DNA of 64,000 nt from Truepera radiovictrix DSM 17093. Its GTDB lineage: Bacteria > Deinococcota > Deinococci > Deinococcales > Trueperaceae. The notes beneath the pieces were generated by a model, which worked only from the letters and a program-made list of their open reading frames with translations, had not been told where the DNA came from and ran no database searches. The stretch covers positions 2,423,001-2,487,000 of the forward strand of contig NC_014221.1 of NCBI RefSeq assembly GCF_000092425.1, in the 5' to 3' direction. Below are positions 8,169 through 16,774 of the stretch, piece by piece. The position numbers and the translations under genes are program-made. The stretch's first letter is position 1, and every line of letters begins with the position of its first letter.

Positions 8169-10306
8169 GAGCGAAACACCCGCCCCACCCACGCCGCGCG
8201 CTCGTGCGTGCTTTTCGCGCCGCCTAGCCACGCCGTAAAGCCCGGCGGTGGCTGCTCCGCTTCGGCGCGGCGCAGCAGGTCGTCGAGGTCGCCTAAAAGC
8301 GCGTTGAGGGCCCCCTCGAGCGCCGCGGCGTCGGTCGCTTCAAGGGGCGCGCCTACGCTGAGGAGCGCCTCGGGGTGCTGCGCCCCGCGCACCGTGACGC
8401 GTATCGCGAGCGGCACCACCGGCACCCCCGCGCGCCGCGCGAGGTAGAGGACGCCGGGGCGCGTCCGTGACACCTGCCCGGGGGGGCGCAGCACCCCCTC
8501 GGGGAAGAGGATAAGGACCTCGCCGCGCGCGAGGCGCCGCAGCGCTTCGCGCACCTCGGTGGTCTTTAAAGCGCCGTGAGCGCGGAAAAAGGGGAAGCGC
8601 TCGACGGTCGCGTCCAACATCAGCCCGCTCAGGGGCCGGCCGAGGCGGCGGCCGATGAACCACGCCAAGTAGGGGTCCCACCACGCGTGATGGTTCGCCG
8701 CCAGGATAAAGCCCCCCTTGGGGAGCGCCCCCCACGGCCCGCGCGCGTAGACCCCGTGCAACCCCCGCCGCAGCGAACGCCGGATGATCCAGGGGAGGCA
8801 GCGAGCGATGAGCGCGACCAGGGCCCCTTGCGCGGCGCGCTTGAGGCGCGCCGCGCCCCCCACGGCCCAAGCGGTGGTCTGCTGCGGGAACGCCGCCCAG
8901 ATGCCGACCGCGCCCATCGCCACGAGCACCGCCAGCGCCGCCCACGGCAGGCCGAAAAAGAGCAGGCCGAAGGTCATGAGAAAGAGCTGCACCCAGAAGA
9001 CCGCGTGCAGGTCGCGCGGACGCTCCGTCTCCAAGCGGGGCTCGAGCCGCAGCAGCAGCGCCACCAAGACCCACCCCGCGGCGTACCACCCCACGAAGTT
9101 GCTCAGGGGCACCCCGTAGTACGCCCCCGACGCGAACGCCCAGAAGCCCTGCGACACCATGAGCGGGTCGAGCCCCACGTCCCACGCGACCAGCACCAGG
9201 GGCGCGAACCAGCGCGCGCTGCCCCGCGGGGCGAGCGCGAGGGCGATCATGGTGAACGCGAACCAGCCTAGAGGCACCAGCAGCGGCACCCCCAAGAGCG
9301 CCGGCCCCGGCGCGGTGTAGCGGTACGCCCCGAAGGGCACACCCGTGCGGTAGCCGAGCCACTCGACCACCACCCCGAAAAGAAAGGCGAGCGCAAAGAG
9401 CGACCACGCCCGCCGCCCGTAGCGCTCCAGGGCGCAGCCCAGCACCCCGAGGGTCAGCAGGAGCGTGCTGAGGTAGGCGAGCGGGACGAACGCCCCCGGC
9501 AGGAGCGGCGTCGGCACCATCGTCAGCACCCACAAGACGAACGCCACGCGCCACCAGCGGAGCTTGGCGAGCGCGCGCAACCGCCCTAACGACTCGGGCG
9601 CGAGGGCGAGCGTCATCCCGAAGACGATGAGCAGGTTTGTGAGCAGAAAAAAGAGCGCCTCCTCGACGGGCAGCCCTAGGGGCCGCCACCCCGTCGAGAG
9701 CGCCGGTGAGATCCACCAGATGCCCGCGCCGAGGGCGACGCGGTCGGCCAACCAGAGGTAGAGCGTCGGCAGCGCGGCGCTCGGCAGCACCCAGCGCCAG
9801 CGCCTGACGAGCAGGTCGCCGCCAAACCCCCACTGCAGCGCCAACACGGGCGCCGCCCACGCCGCGATGAGGCCGAAGTAGGTGCCGCGTTCGGTCGAGA
9901 GCGCGAGCACCCCGGCCGCCGCCAAGAGAAGCCACGCGAGCGCCCCGCCGCCCTGCACGAGGCGCGCGGTGTGGGCTCCTAGGGGCGGCCCCAAGCGCAC
10001 CGAACGCCCCAAGAGCAGCGTCAGCGTCCCCGTCAGCAGCGTCTGGAGGATGAAAAACAGGTACTCCTCGAAGGGCACCCACCCGACGGTGAAGAGCACC
10101 CGCCCCGCCCCGTACCCCCACACGCCGCGCGCCACCAGGTAGTTGTCCCACGGGGTGGTGTAGAGAAACGCCACGAGCGCGTGCAGGGCGAGGGCGGCGA
10201 GGCCGAAGCGGGGGAGCTCGCCGCGCCGCGCCGCGCGGCGCGTCAGCGCGCCGAGCAGCAGCAAAGGCGGCAGGAGGAAGACGAGGTGAAACTGCAAGTA
10301 GGTCAT
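8165..10306 (-). CDS. Three-part fusion: lycopene cyclase (CrtYcd type) - CruF-like hydratase - PlsC-type acyltransferase
   Basis: A 713-residue protein carrying three enzymes. Residues 1-240 are two lycopene beta-cyclase units of the CrtYc/CrtYd type, with PWDNYLVARGVWGYG (52-66), VPFEEYLFF (77-85) and LPVEEALFF (212-220). Residues about 265-470 match the membrane carotenoid 1,2-hydratase CruF (DUF422), including GVPFGAYRYT and VAWDVGLDPLM (373-383). Residues about 490-713 are a PlsC-like acyltransferase with NHHAWWD (538-544, the HX4D catalytic motif) and FPEG (601-604). The ATG at 10306 fits the usual start of the cyclase domain; an in-frame ATG 17 codons earlier is possible. It is first in an operon, followed by overlapping glycosyltransferase and CrtD-like genes. 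The predicted roles are cyclising one lycopene end, hydrating the other, then acylating the attached sugar (CruD-like). Confidence 0.88.
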   Translation of the reverse strand: MTYLQFHLVFLLPPLLLLGALTRRAARRGELPRFGLAALALHALVAFLYTTPWDNYLVARGVWGYGAGRVLFTVGWVPFEEYLFFILQTLLTGTLTLLLGRSVRLGPPLGAHTARLVQGGGALAWLLLAAAGVLALSTERGTYFGLIAAWAAPVLALQWGFGGDLLVRRWRWVLPSAALPTLYLWLADRVALGAGIWWISPALSTGWRPLGLPVEEALFFLLTNLLIVFGMTLALAPESLGRLRALAKLRWWRVAFVLWVLTMVPTPLLPGAFVPLAYLSTLLLTLGVLGCALERYGRRAWSLFALAFLFGVVVEWLGYRTGVPFGAYRYTAPGPALLGVPLLVPLGWFAFTMIALALAPRGSARWFAPLVLVAWDVGLDPLMVSQGFWAFASGAYYGVPLSNFVGWYAAGWVLVALLLRLEPRLETERPRDLHAVFWVQLFLMTFGLLFFGLPWAALAVLVAMGAVGIWAAFPQQTTAWAVGGAARLKRAAQGALVALIARCLPWIIRRSLRRGLHGVYARGPWGALPKGGFILAANHHAWWDPYLAWFIGRRLGRPLSGLMLDATVERFPFFRAHGALKTTEVREALRRLARGEVLILFPEGVLRPPGQVSRTRPGVLYLARRAGVPVVPLAIRVTVRGAQHPEALLSVGAPLEATDAAALEGALNALLGDLDDLLRRAEAEQPPPGFTAWLGGAKSTHERAAWVGRVFRS

Positions 10307-10398
10307 GGCGCCGAAGGGCTCGTGGCTTGTAGGGAGCAGGTGGCGCAACCGTGCCAAGTGCTGAGACAGGCGTACCGAGTCGCTGGTTTAAAACGCAT

Positions 10399-10436
10399 CT
10401 CTCGTCTCTCGGCACTCATCTCTCAGTACCACCTCT
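10399..10436. repeat. Degenerate heptamer run between crtO and the cyclase fusion
   Basis: Four roughly 7-base units (TCTCTCG, TCTCTCG, GCACTCA, TCTCTCA) resemble one arm of the larger heptamer arrays near 44.2 and 58.2 kb. It lies in the 10307-10482 gap, where no gene is seen. Confidence 0.45.
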
Positions 10437-10482
10437 AGCCACAAACTTCCGATCCAAATCACTATCCCGCTTACAAACCCCC

Positions 10483-12021
10483 TCATACCCGCTTGCGCTC
10501 CAGATCCTTGAGCACCACCCGCGCCGCGTTCCGGCCCGAGGCCCCCATGATGCCACCGCCCGGGTGCGTGCTCGCCCCCGTCAGGTAGAGCCCCCGCAGG
10601 TGCGTCCGGTACTCCGCCATCCCCAAAAAGGGCCGCAGGGCGAACATCTGGTCCAAGCTCATCTCGAGGTGCATGACGTTGCCCCGGTAGAGCCCCAAGT
10701 GGCGCTCGAGCCACGCCGGGTGCTGAAACAGCCGCCCGACGACCTTCGCCTTGGTGCCGGGGGCGTGGACCTCGAAAGCGTCCAGGATGGTCTCGGCGAC
10801 CTCGTCCTCGATGTCGTCCCAGCGCCGAGCGCCGGCGAGCTCATAGGGGAAGTACTGCGCCCAGAGCCACAGCACCTCCCCCCCGGGTGGCGCCAAGGTG
10901 TCGTCCACGGCGCTAAAACTCATGGCCACTAGGGGCGGGTCGGAGGCGGGGTGGCCCGCCAGGTACTCGCCGTACGCGGCATTTAGCTGCGCCCGGTCGC
11001 GGCAGATGAGCCCTAGCGCGCGCCGCGCCTCGTCACCGGGGTGGGCGCGGTAGCGGACCCGCTCGCGTAGCGCGAGCCGCAAAATCGCTCCGAAACCGTT
11101 GCCCACGCGCATGCTGCGGCTCCCCTCGGGGCGGTGCGCCTCGGGCAGAAGTTTACCGAAGGTCTCTAGTGCGTGCGCCCCGGCGACCACCGTGCGCGCG
11201 GTGTAGACCTCCCCCCCGACCTGCACCCCCGTCGCGCGACCCCCCTCGACGAGGATGCGCTCGGCGGGCGCGTTGACGAACACTTGGCCGCCGTGCGCCG
11301 CGATGTGCCGCGCCAGCGCCTGCGTGAGCATCCCCGAACCGCCCTTCGGCCGCGCCATCCCGCCCTCGTGGTAAAGGGGCTGCCAGAGGACGAAGGGCGA
11401 CGAGAAGGGCTCGCTGGGCGGCGGCCCCGACTGCGCCGCCATCCACACCAAGGGCGCTTTGACCCGCTCCTCTTGAAAGTAGCTGTCGACGACCTCGCCG
11501 TAGGGTTTGAGGATCATGGACAGGGCCCGCTTCCAGTCGCCGCGCACCGCCTTACCGAAGACCATCTTGCGGCCCAGGTTTAACGGGCTCGGCGTGCTCA
11601 AAAAGAGCTCTTTGACGACCCTGCCGAAAGGGCGCCAGTCGTCCAGAAAGCGCCGGTACGCCTCCCCCTCGCCCGGGTAGGCGCGCTCGAGCCCCTCGAT
11701 GGTCCGCTCCTCGCTGCGCCACACGAAGACGCTCTCCCCGTCCTCGTAGGGGGCGAAAAAGAGCGGGTCGATGTCGAGGTACTCGAGCCCGAAGCGCTCG
11801 AGCCCCAGCTCCTCGACGATGGGGGTGAGGCGAATGAGGATGTGGGCGCTCCCGCCCAGGTCGAAGCGGTAACCCGGAATGATCTCCTGCGTGGCGACCG
11901 CCCCCCCCACGATCTCGCGGCGCTCGAAGACGCCGACTCGGTAGCCCGCCTGGGCGAGGTAAGCGCTGGTGATCAGCGCGTTGTGGCCCGCGCCCACGGT
12001 GATGACGTCGAAGTCTGGCAC
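10483..12021 (-). CDS. crtO: Carotene ketolase CrtO
   Basis: A 512-residue FAD enzyme of the CrtI superfamily that adds a 4-keto group to beta rings of carotenoids. It resembles the D. radiodurans CrtO as I remember it, through stretches such as [18 protein letters not shown] (FAD-binding), [49 protein letters not shown] and the C-terminal [20 protein letters not shown]. Length is normal. The GTG start is 5 nt after TAGAGT on the minus strand with no Shine-Dalgarno, so it is probably leaderless and transcribed apart from the cyclase operon. With a lycopene cyclase nearby, the likely substrate is a mono- or bicyclic carotene, as in deinoxanthin synthesis. Confidence 0.93.
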   Translation of the reverse strand: MPDFDVITVGAGHNALITSAYLAQAGYRVGVFERREIVGGAVATQEIIPGYRFDLGGSAHILIRLTPIVEELGLERFGLEYLDIDPLFFAPYEDGESVFVWRSEERTIEGLERAYPGEGEAYRRFLDDWRPFGRVVKELFLSTPSPLNLGRKMVFGKAVRGDWKRALSMILKPYGEVVDSYFQEERVKAPLVWMAAQSGPPPSEPFSSPFVLWQPLYHEGGMARPKGGSGMLTQALARHIAAHGGQVFVNAPAERILVEGGRATGVQVGGEVYTARTVVAGAHALETFGKLLPEAHRPEGSRSMRVGNGFGAILRLALRERVRYRAHPGDEARRALGLICRDRAQLNAAYGEYLAGHPASDPPLVAMSFSAVDDTLAPPGGEVLWLWAQYFPYELAGARRWDDIEDEVAETILDAFEVHAPGTKAKVVGRLFQHPAWLERHLGLYRGNVMHLEMSLDQMFALRPFLGMAEYRTHLRGLYLTGASTHPGGGIMGASGRNAARVVLKDLERKRV

Positions 12022-12026
12022 GCCTC

Positions 12027-12032
12027 ACTCTA
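12027..12032 (-). promoter_or_regulatory. -10 box TAGAGT for leaderless crtO
   Basis: TAGAGT on the minus strand ends 5 nt before the crtO GTG. The remaining 12033-12227 gap shows nothing else beyond the next promoter. Confidence 0.5.
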
Positions 12033-12212
12033 GCCCGCCCCCAACGGCCTAATCGTGGAAGCCGCCTACACATGGCCCTTTTCCCAGCGGGCCGCTGCGG
12101 GGCGCGCGTCGTGCGCGCCGTCCTCGAACCGTCGCCGAGCAGAGCCGCGGCCCACCCGCTCGAGCGCCGTGAGGTCGCCCGCTGAGCCGCCCAGGGCTCT
12201 ACCCACCCGTGC

Positions 12213-12218
12213 TAGACT
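12213..12218 (+). promoter_or_regulatory. -10 box TAGACT
   Basis: TAGACT ends 9 nt before the ATG at 12228, giving a very short or absent leader; no Shine-Dalgarno is visible. Confidence 0.45.
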
Positions 12219-12227
12219 AGCCCCACC

Positions 12228-14135
12228 ATGAAAAGGCGGACGAATGACGCTGCGCGCACGCGGTGCGGCGCGGCCATAGCGGCTATCTGGGCCTCGGTGG
12301 CGCTGAGCCTAGCAGGTGGCGGCGCGGCCATAGCGGCTACCCCGAGCGCGGCCCCGCGCGTCGCGCTCGCCTCCGCGGCGTACCCCGACGGGGCGCTCGA
12401 GGGGTGCTTGACGCTGGACGGCGCGGACGTCGAGGGGCAGATCGGGGGGCTCGCGCGCACGTTTTTCGACGCCGAAATCGCCGCTGTGGACCTGCCGCGC
12501 CTCGTCGACCGCAAGTGGCTCGAGCTCGGGATGCCCAACCTGCTCCAGCGGGAGGTCGACCGCGCCATCGAGGGGGTGCGTCGCGACACCCCCTTCACCC
12601 AGCGAACCGTCGCGTCGTTTTCCCCGGCCTCGGCCAACGCGCTCGCCGAGCGGGTCGCCGAACACACCTTTCGCGGCGAGGCGCTGCAAAAGCGCCTCAC
12701 CACGCTCGCCGACGAGGTGGCAGCCGAATTCACCCGCACCTTTACGACGGTCGCCGCGCGCAGCGCGGGCGAGACCGCCGCGTGCCTGCAACGCTACTTG
12801 GGGGCCGCTTATGGCGACGCGGTCGGGGGGGCGTTCGAGCGCGAGCTGCAGCGTTACGTCGAGCGGCTCGGTACGGAAGCGCTCACCCAGGGTTTTGTTC
12901 CCGAAGTGGGTGTCGGCGCGACGAGCGCCGTCGGGATCACCGCCATCGCGGGTGGCTACGCCGCCCGCGCCGTCGCCCAGCGCCTGAGCACGCAGCTCAC
13001 CCGGCGCATCGCGGGCAACCTCAGCGCGCGCCTCTTGGGCCGCGCCGGCACCGCTGCGATCCCCGTGGTGGGGTGGGTGTTGGGGGGTGGGCTGATCATC
13101 TGGGACCTGGCCAGCAGCGCCCTTCACGGCCCCTTCCCGGCCATCCGGCGGCAGCTCACGAGCGAGGCGACGCAGCGCGACATTCAGCTGCAGATCGTCG
13201 CCGCCCTGCGCGATGAGCTCCCGGAGGTCAGCGAGGTGCTCGCTCACGGCGTCGCCGAGGAGGTCGCGCGGCAGTGGGGACACTTTACCGAGAGCTTCGG
13301 TACCCTGATCGTGCTCGCCGAGGACCCCGACTTTCACGCCGCGCTGCACGCCACCCCAGCGGAGCAGCTCTACACGTTGGCGCGCGTCGCCGAGAGAGCC
13401 CCCGAGGACGTCGTGGCGGTAGCGCGCGAGGGGCGCTTAGGGCGCGTTTTGCGGCACGGCGAAAACGCCTTGCGGGTGCTCGAGGTAGCACCCCTTAGCA
13501 CCGTCTTGGCGTGGCTCGAGGTCGCCGGCGACCGGTTCGACGAACTCGTGGCTTTCGAGGTCTACCGCTACAAGGCGCCGACGGACTTCTCCTCGCGCTC
13601 CCTGGCGCGCCTTCTCGACACCGGCGACTTCCGCACGGTCGCCGCTCTTGCCCTGCTCCCACGAGAGGAGATGGACCCCCTCTTGGCGCTCCCCGCCCCC
13701 ACCCTCAACGCGCTAGCTGACGCGTTCCCGCGCGACCTGAGCGCCGTCGCGTTCTATGTCGGCGCCCTTCCCCAGGAGGCGCGCAACGACCTCGTGACGC
13801 GGCTTTTGGAGCAGCCTTCGCGGCTGGAGAAGTTCACCCCCCCCGCCGTGCGGCGGGCCGTCGCTAGCAGCCGTGAACCGAGGCGCGCTGTCGCTATGGT
13901 CGGCAGCGAACCCACCTTCGGCCCCTTTGGTGCGGACCTTGTGCAGGGCTTTGGTGAGGACGTTACGGCGGTGCTTTCAGGCCACGTTCGCCCCCGCCTG
14001 CTCCTCGCCAAGTACCACTTCGGCCCGACTGCCGCAGCCGCCACGCTCCCCTTGGTCGCGGCCGTGCTTCTGCCCTTCGTGCTGCTTGCTGCCACCCCCT
14101 ACTGGTGGTGGCGCCGGTTGCGGCGGAGGCGTTAG
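12228..14135 (+). CDS. Large exported or membrane-anchored protein of unknown function
   Basis: A 635-residue protein I do not recognise. An N-terminal Ala-rich segment (residues 13-37) looks like a signal sequence or anchor. It contains an imperfect internal duplication: a 21-bp stretch at 12265-12285 recurs at 12319-12339, both encoding AAIAA. Residues about 220-295 form a Gly/Ala-rich hydrophobic region (GITAIAGGYAARAVAQRL, then TAAIPVVGWVLGGGLIIWDL), reminiscent of membrane-associated hairpins. The C-terminus has a transmembrane helix (about 606-626) followed by a basic WWWRRLRRRR tail. The middle is helical without catalytic motifs. The next gene starts immediately after its stop, so the two are co-translated. 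Localisation is inferred; function is unknown. Confidence 0.75.
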   Translation: MKRRTNDAARTRCGAAIAAIWASVALSLAGGGAAIAATPSAAPRVALASAAYPDGALEGCLTLDGADVEGQIGGLARTFFDAEIAAVDLPRLVDRKWLELGMPNLLQREVDRAIEGVRRDTPFTQRTVASFSPASANALAERVAEHTFRGEALQKRLTTLADEVAAEFTRTFTTVAARSAGETAACLQRYLGAAYGDAVGGAFERELQRYVERLGTEALTQGFVPEVGVGATSAVGITAIAGGYAARAVAQRLSTQLTRRIAGNLSARLLGRAGTAAIPVVGWVLGGGLIIWDLASSALHGPFPAIRRQLTSEATQRDIQLQIVAALRDELPEVSEVLAHGVAEEVARQWGHFTESFGTLIVLAEDPDFHAALHATPAEQLYTLARVAERAPEDVVAVAREGRLGRVLRHGENALRVLEVAPLSTVLAWLEVAGDRFDELVAFEVYRYKAPTDFSSRSLARLLDTGDFRTVAALALLPREEMDPLLALPAPTLNALADAFPRDLSAVAFYVGALPQEARNDLVTRLLEQPSRLEKFTPPAVRRAVASSREPRRAVAMVGSEPTFGPFGADLVQGFGEDVTAVLSGHVRPRLLLAKYHFGPTAAAATLPLVAAVLLPFVLLAATPYWWWRRLRRRR

Positions 14136-14453
14136 GTGCTCTACACCACGGAGCGCGTCGAGGGGGTTGAGGTCGGTGAGCTCCTCACCGCCTGCGCCGT
14201 GAGCGCCGCGAACGTCGTCAAAGACCTCCGGGAGAACCTGCGCAACCTCGTCGGCGGGGAGATGAAGCACTACGAAGCCCTCCTCGAGAGGACCCTGACG
14301 CGCGCCCTGGAGACCCTCGAGGAAAAAGCCAAGGCAAACGGCTACGACGGCGTGCTCGGTGTCAGGGTGGTTGCGCCCAAGGTCGTTGAGGGGGGTGCTG
14401 AAATCATCGTGTATGGCAACGGCTTTCGCTACCGACACCCTCGCCCCGACTGA
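14136..14453 (+). CDS. YbjQ/DUF74-like (UPF0145) protein
   Basis: A 105-residue protein resembling the YbjQ family of small beta/alpha proteins thought to form pentameric rings and to be heavy-metal related. Visible features: the N-terminal VEGVEVGEL element, the [18 protein letters not shown] helix with the family's D-x2-R/GG pattern, an [20 protein letters not shown] segment equivalent to the usual A-x-x-GA-x-A-(V/I)-x-G-(V/I), and a last strand ending in a tyrosine-rich tail. The GTG start follows the preceding stop without a gap, so it is translated with the large membrane protein before it. Biochemical role not established for the family. Confidence 0.7.
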   Translation: MLYTTERVEGVEVGELLTACAVSAANVVKDLRENLRNLVGGEMKHYEALLERTLTRALETLEEKAKANGYDGVLGVRVVAPKVVEGGAEIIVYGNGFRYRHPRPD

Positions 14454-14741
14454 GGGCGAAGTGACCTACTAAGCGGCCCAGAAGCGTAAGTAGGCCCCCG
14501 TGCGCGGCCTCGACGACCCCCGCGGCGCTGTGGGGGAGCGAGAAGGGCGCCCGTCGGCGAAGCGCACGCACGAACAGGAGCAGCGCCGCGAAACGCCGTT
14601 ATGGGTCTTTAAAACGTGTGTGCAGGGTAGCTCGCCTGAGCGCGTAACCCGCCAGGTGATGCCCGTCATGGGCAGCAAAAAGCAAAGGGACCGACCCGGT
14701 CGGCCCCTCGCGCTCTTACGTTGGACGACGACGCGTCAGCC
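14454..14741. other. Intergenic stretch between convergent genes
   Basis: Between the YbjQ-type gene (+) and the Met/Gly-repeat protein (-). Apart from the terminator at 14677-14707 I see no gene or RNA in it. Confidence 0.5.
14677..14707 (-). terminator. Terminator for the Met/Gly-repeat secreted protein
   Basis: On the minus strand a GC-rich hairpin (14698-14707 with 14687-14696, one G-U pair) is followed by TTTGCTTTTT. Confidence 0.7.
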
Positions 14742-15233
14742 TTACTGGCTGTCCGAGTCGTCCTCCGAGTCGTCCATGTCGCCCCCGGTCATGACACCCA
14801 TGTCGCCACCGGTCATCACGCCCATCTCACCGCCGGTCATCGCGCCCATGTCGTCACCCGTCAGCATGGCGCCCGCTTCGGAGAGCAGGTTGCCGAGCTC
14901 GACGAGCTGGTCTTCGCCAGCGTCTTGGCCGACAGCTGCCGTCTCGGCGCCTAAGCTGGTCAGCAGGGCGCCGACCTCGGCACCGTCGATCGTTTCGGCG
15001 CTGAGCGCTTCACGGAGTTGACCGAGCTGGTCGGCGATGCTCTGCACGGCGACGTCTTCGGAGCCGCTAAGCTGCTCCTCCCACCCCTCGATGTTGGCGA
15101 TAGCGGCGTCTAAGGGGATGTTGGTGATGCCCCCCTCGAGCGCGGCGATGGTCTCCTCTACCGTCGGCGCGTTTTGAGCAAAGGCGAAGAGCACAAGTAG
15201 CGAGATGCCGATAAACGCAGCGAACTTTTTCAT
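14742..15233 (-). CDS. Secreted protein with a C-terminal Met/Gly repeat
   Basis: A 163-residue exported protein of unknown function. A signal peptide (MKKFAAFIGISLLVLFAFAQ) is followed by an acidic, helical domain with regular hydrophobic spacing (residues about 22-120). The C-terminus (residues about 123-153) repeats an 8-residue unit of the form MGxMTGG(D/E) three times or so, then ends in an acidic DDSEDDSDSQ tail. Met- and Asp-rich tails can bind metals such as Cu(I), but that is speculation here. The start was placed at ATG 15233, with AAGGAG upstream, rather than at the longer ORF. It is a single-gene transcript with its own terminator. Confidence 0.75.
   Translation of the reverse strand: MKKFAAFIGISLLVLFAFAQNAPTVEETIAALEGGITNIPLDAAIANIEGWEEQLSGSEDVAVQSIADQLGQLREALSAETIDGAEVGALLTSLGAETAAVGQDAGEDQLVELGNLLSEAGAMLTGDDMGAMTGGEMGVMTGGDMGVMTGGDMDDSEDDSDSQ
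14775..14867 (-). repeat. 24-bp tandem repeat inside the secreted protein gene
   Basis: About three to four copies of a 24-bp unit encode MGxMTGG(D/E). Copy number could vary by slippage. Confidence 0.7.
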
Positions 15234-15674
15234 AAGGGAGGTCTCCTTCGGGGTGCGCGCGCGGTGCAAGCAGGTGACAGCAGGGTTTTGTCACACGCTC
15301 TTTAGGCCTGAAGCGAGTATAGGCGTAGGGTCGCGGACGCAACCTCACCCTGTCTTACAAAGTGCATGAGGGACGCGTTAAACCGTGCTTTGGCTCACCT
15401 ATGAGGGTCAAGGTCTCCCTGCAGATAACGGCAGCGGCACATCAGGTCACCCTCGCCGGACACGTCGGGGCGGTACTCTGATTGCCTCACCCCGCTGTTG
15501 ATGCGCCCGCCCCGAAACGTGCATGTTACGCCTCAGGAGAGCTTGGGAACCTCGGTGCTCGAAGCTGGGACGACCGTCTGCACCCCTACACCCCTAAGGG
15601 CAGACGCGTAAAGGGTGCTGAGACGCGTAAAGGGTGCTGACAGCTAGCGAAACCCCAGGGGGCTCTGGGCGCCG
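15234..15674. other. 441-bp intergenic region before crtB
   Basis: No ORF, tRNA or known riboswitch is apparent. It contains the upstream region of the Met/Gly-repeat gene and one tandem repeat (15602-15639). Confidence 0.5.
15602..15639. repeat. Perfect 19-bp direct tandem repeat
   Basis: AGACGCGTAAAGGGTGCTG occurs twice without a gap, at 15602-15620 and 15621-15639, just downstream of the crtB stop. Confidence 0.85.
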
Positions 15675-16574
15675 TTACGGGGCGCTGCAGATGCCGTAGA
15701 CGGCTTTGGGAATCAGCGCGAGCCGTTCGACGGGGCGCAAGTAGGCGCGCTTGGTCAGGTTGTCGTAGCCGTTTTGCCGAAGCTTGTTGAGGATCCCCTC
15801 GTAGTTGAGCGCAGCTACCCCGACCGCCGCCGCCGCTACGCCGTTGAGTTTGGGGATCCCCTGCCACCCCTCGCGGTAGAGCGCGCAGGTGCGCTCGGCG
15901 AGCTCCTCCAAAAGGGCGATGTAGCGGTCGCTGACGACGCCCGCCTCGAGCGAAGCGCGGGTCACGCCGTGCTTGTCCATCAGCTCGAGGGGCAGGTAAA
16001 GGCGCCCCATGGCGAGGTCTTCGCCGACGTCGCGCAAGATGTTGGTGAGCTGCATCGCCTGGCCGAGCGCTAGGGCGCACTGCAGCGTCGCCTCGCCACC
16101 GCGGTAGCCCGCGATCGGGGCGATGAGCAGCCCGACGACCCCGGCGACGCGGCGGCAGTAGAGCATCAGCTCGTCCATGGTGTGAAAAGGACGGTTGTCG
16201 AGGTCGGACTCGAGCCCCAAGTAGAGTTCGTCGAAGGCGCTCCGGGGGACCTCGTAGTGCTGCAGCACCCAGTGCAGACCGACCTCTAGAAACGCTCCGG
16301 GTTGCGGCTCGCCGGCGTAGGCGCGCTCGATCCCCTCTTGCCAAACGAGCAGGCGCCTGCGCCCCACCTCCGGCGAGGGCGCCTCGTCGACGGCGTCGTC
16401 GCCGCTGCGACAGACGGCGTAGATCACCGACACGGCGCTCCTTTCACGGGCCGGAAAGAAGCGCGAACCCAAGTAGAAGGTGCTCGAGTGCGCGCGGGTG
16501 AGCTGCGCACAGGCGGCGACGGCCTCTTTGGGTTCGAACACGTGGGTCAGCCCGGACGCTCGCGCACCGATCAC
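15675..16574 (-). CDS. crtB: Phytoene synthase
   Basis: A 299-residue squalene/phytoene synthase that condenses two geranylgeranyl diphosphates to phytoene, the first committed step of carotenoid synthesis. Both Asp-rich Mg-diphosphate motifs are visible: CRSGDDAVDE near residue 57 and NILRDVGEDLAMGRLYLP near residue 180. ALNYEGILNKLRQNGYDN near the C-terminus is typical of the CrtB subfamily. I prefer the GTG at 16574, preceded at 6 nt by GGAGGCG, to the GTG nine codons earlier. It is monocistronic, downstream of ispG in the same orientation with a 200-bp gap, and supplies the cluster at 5.6-12 kb. Confidence 0.95.
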   Translation of the reverse strand: MIGARASGLTHVFEPKEAVAACAQLTRAHSSTFYLGSRFFPARERSAVSVIYAVCRSGDDAVDEAPSPEVGRRRLLVWQEGIERAYAGEPQPGAFLEVGLHWVLQHYEVPRSAFDELYLGLESDLDNRPFHTMDELMLYCRRVAGVVGLLIAPIAGYRGGEATLQCALALGQAMQLTNILRDVGEDLAMGRLYLPLELMDKHGVTRASLEAGVVSDRYIALLEELAERTCALYREGWQGIPKLNGVAAAAVGVAALNYEGILNKLRQNGYDNLTKRAYLRPVERLALIPKAVYGICSAP

Positions 16575-16774
16575 AGTCGCCTCCGATAGGCTCTCCCCCA
16601 CCCCATGTGGCCCCGACGCATTGGGTCAGTTCCGCCGGCGATCGTCATGTGGCCCAATCATGACACGCGCCAAAAAAGCCCAAGTACGACCCACCCCACG
16701 TTCTCGCCGCGCTAGGTGTGCTCTTGCCGCCGCCCTCGCCGCCGACTTGGGACTTGGCCGCAGCTGGCGACGCG

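Noticed and set aside
8340-10415. 691-codon frame in the cyclase fusion region
   Set aside because: An alternative frame of the same strand; the fusion with its three domains is clearly the coding frame.
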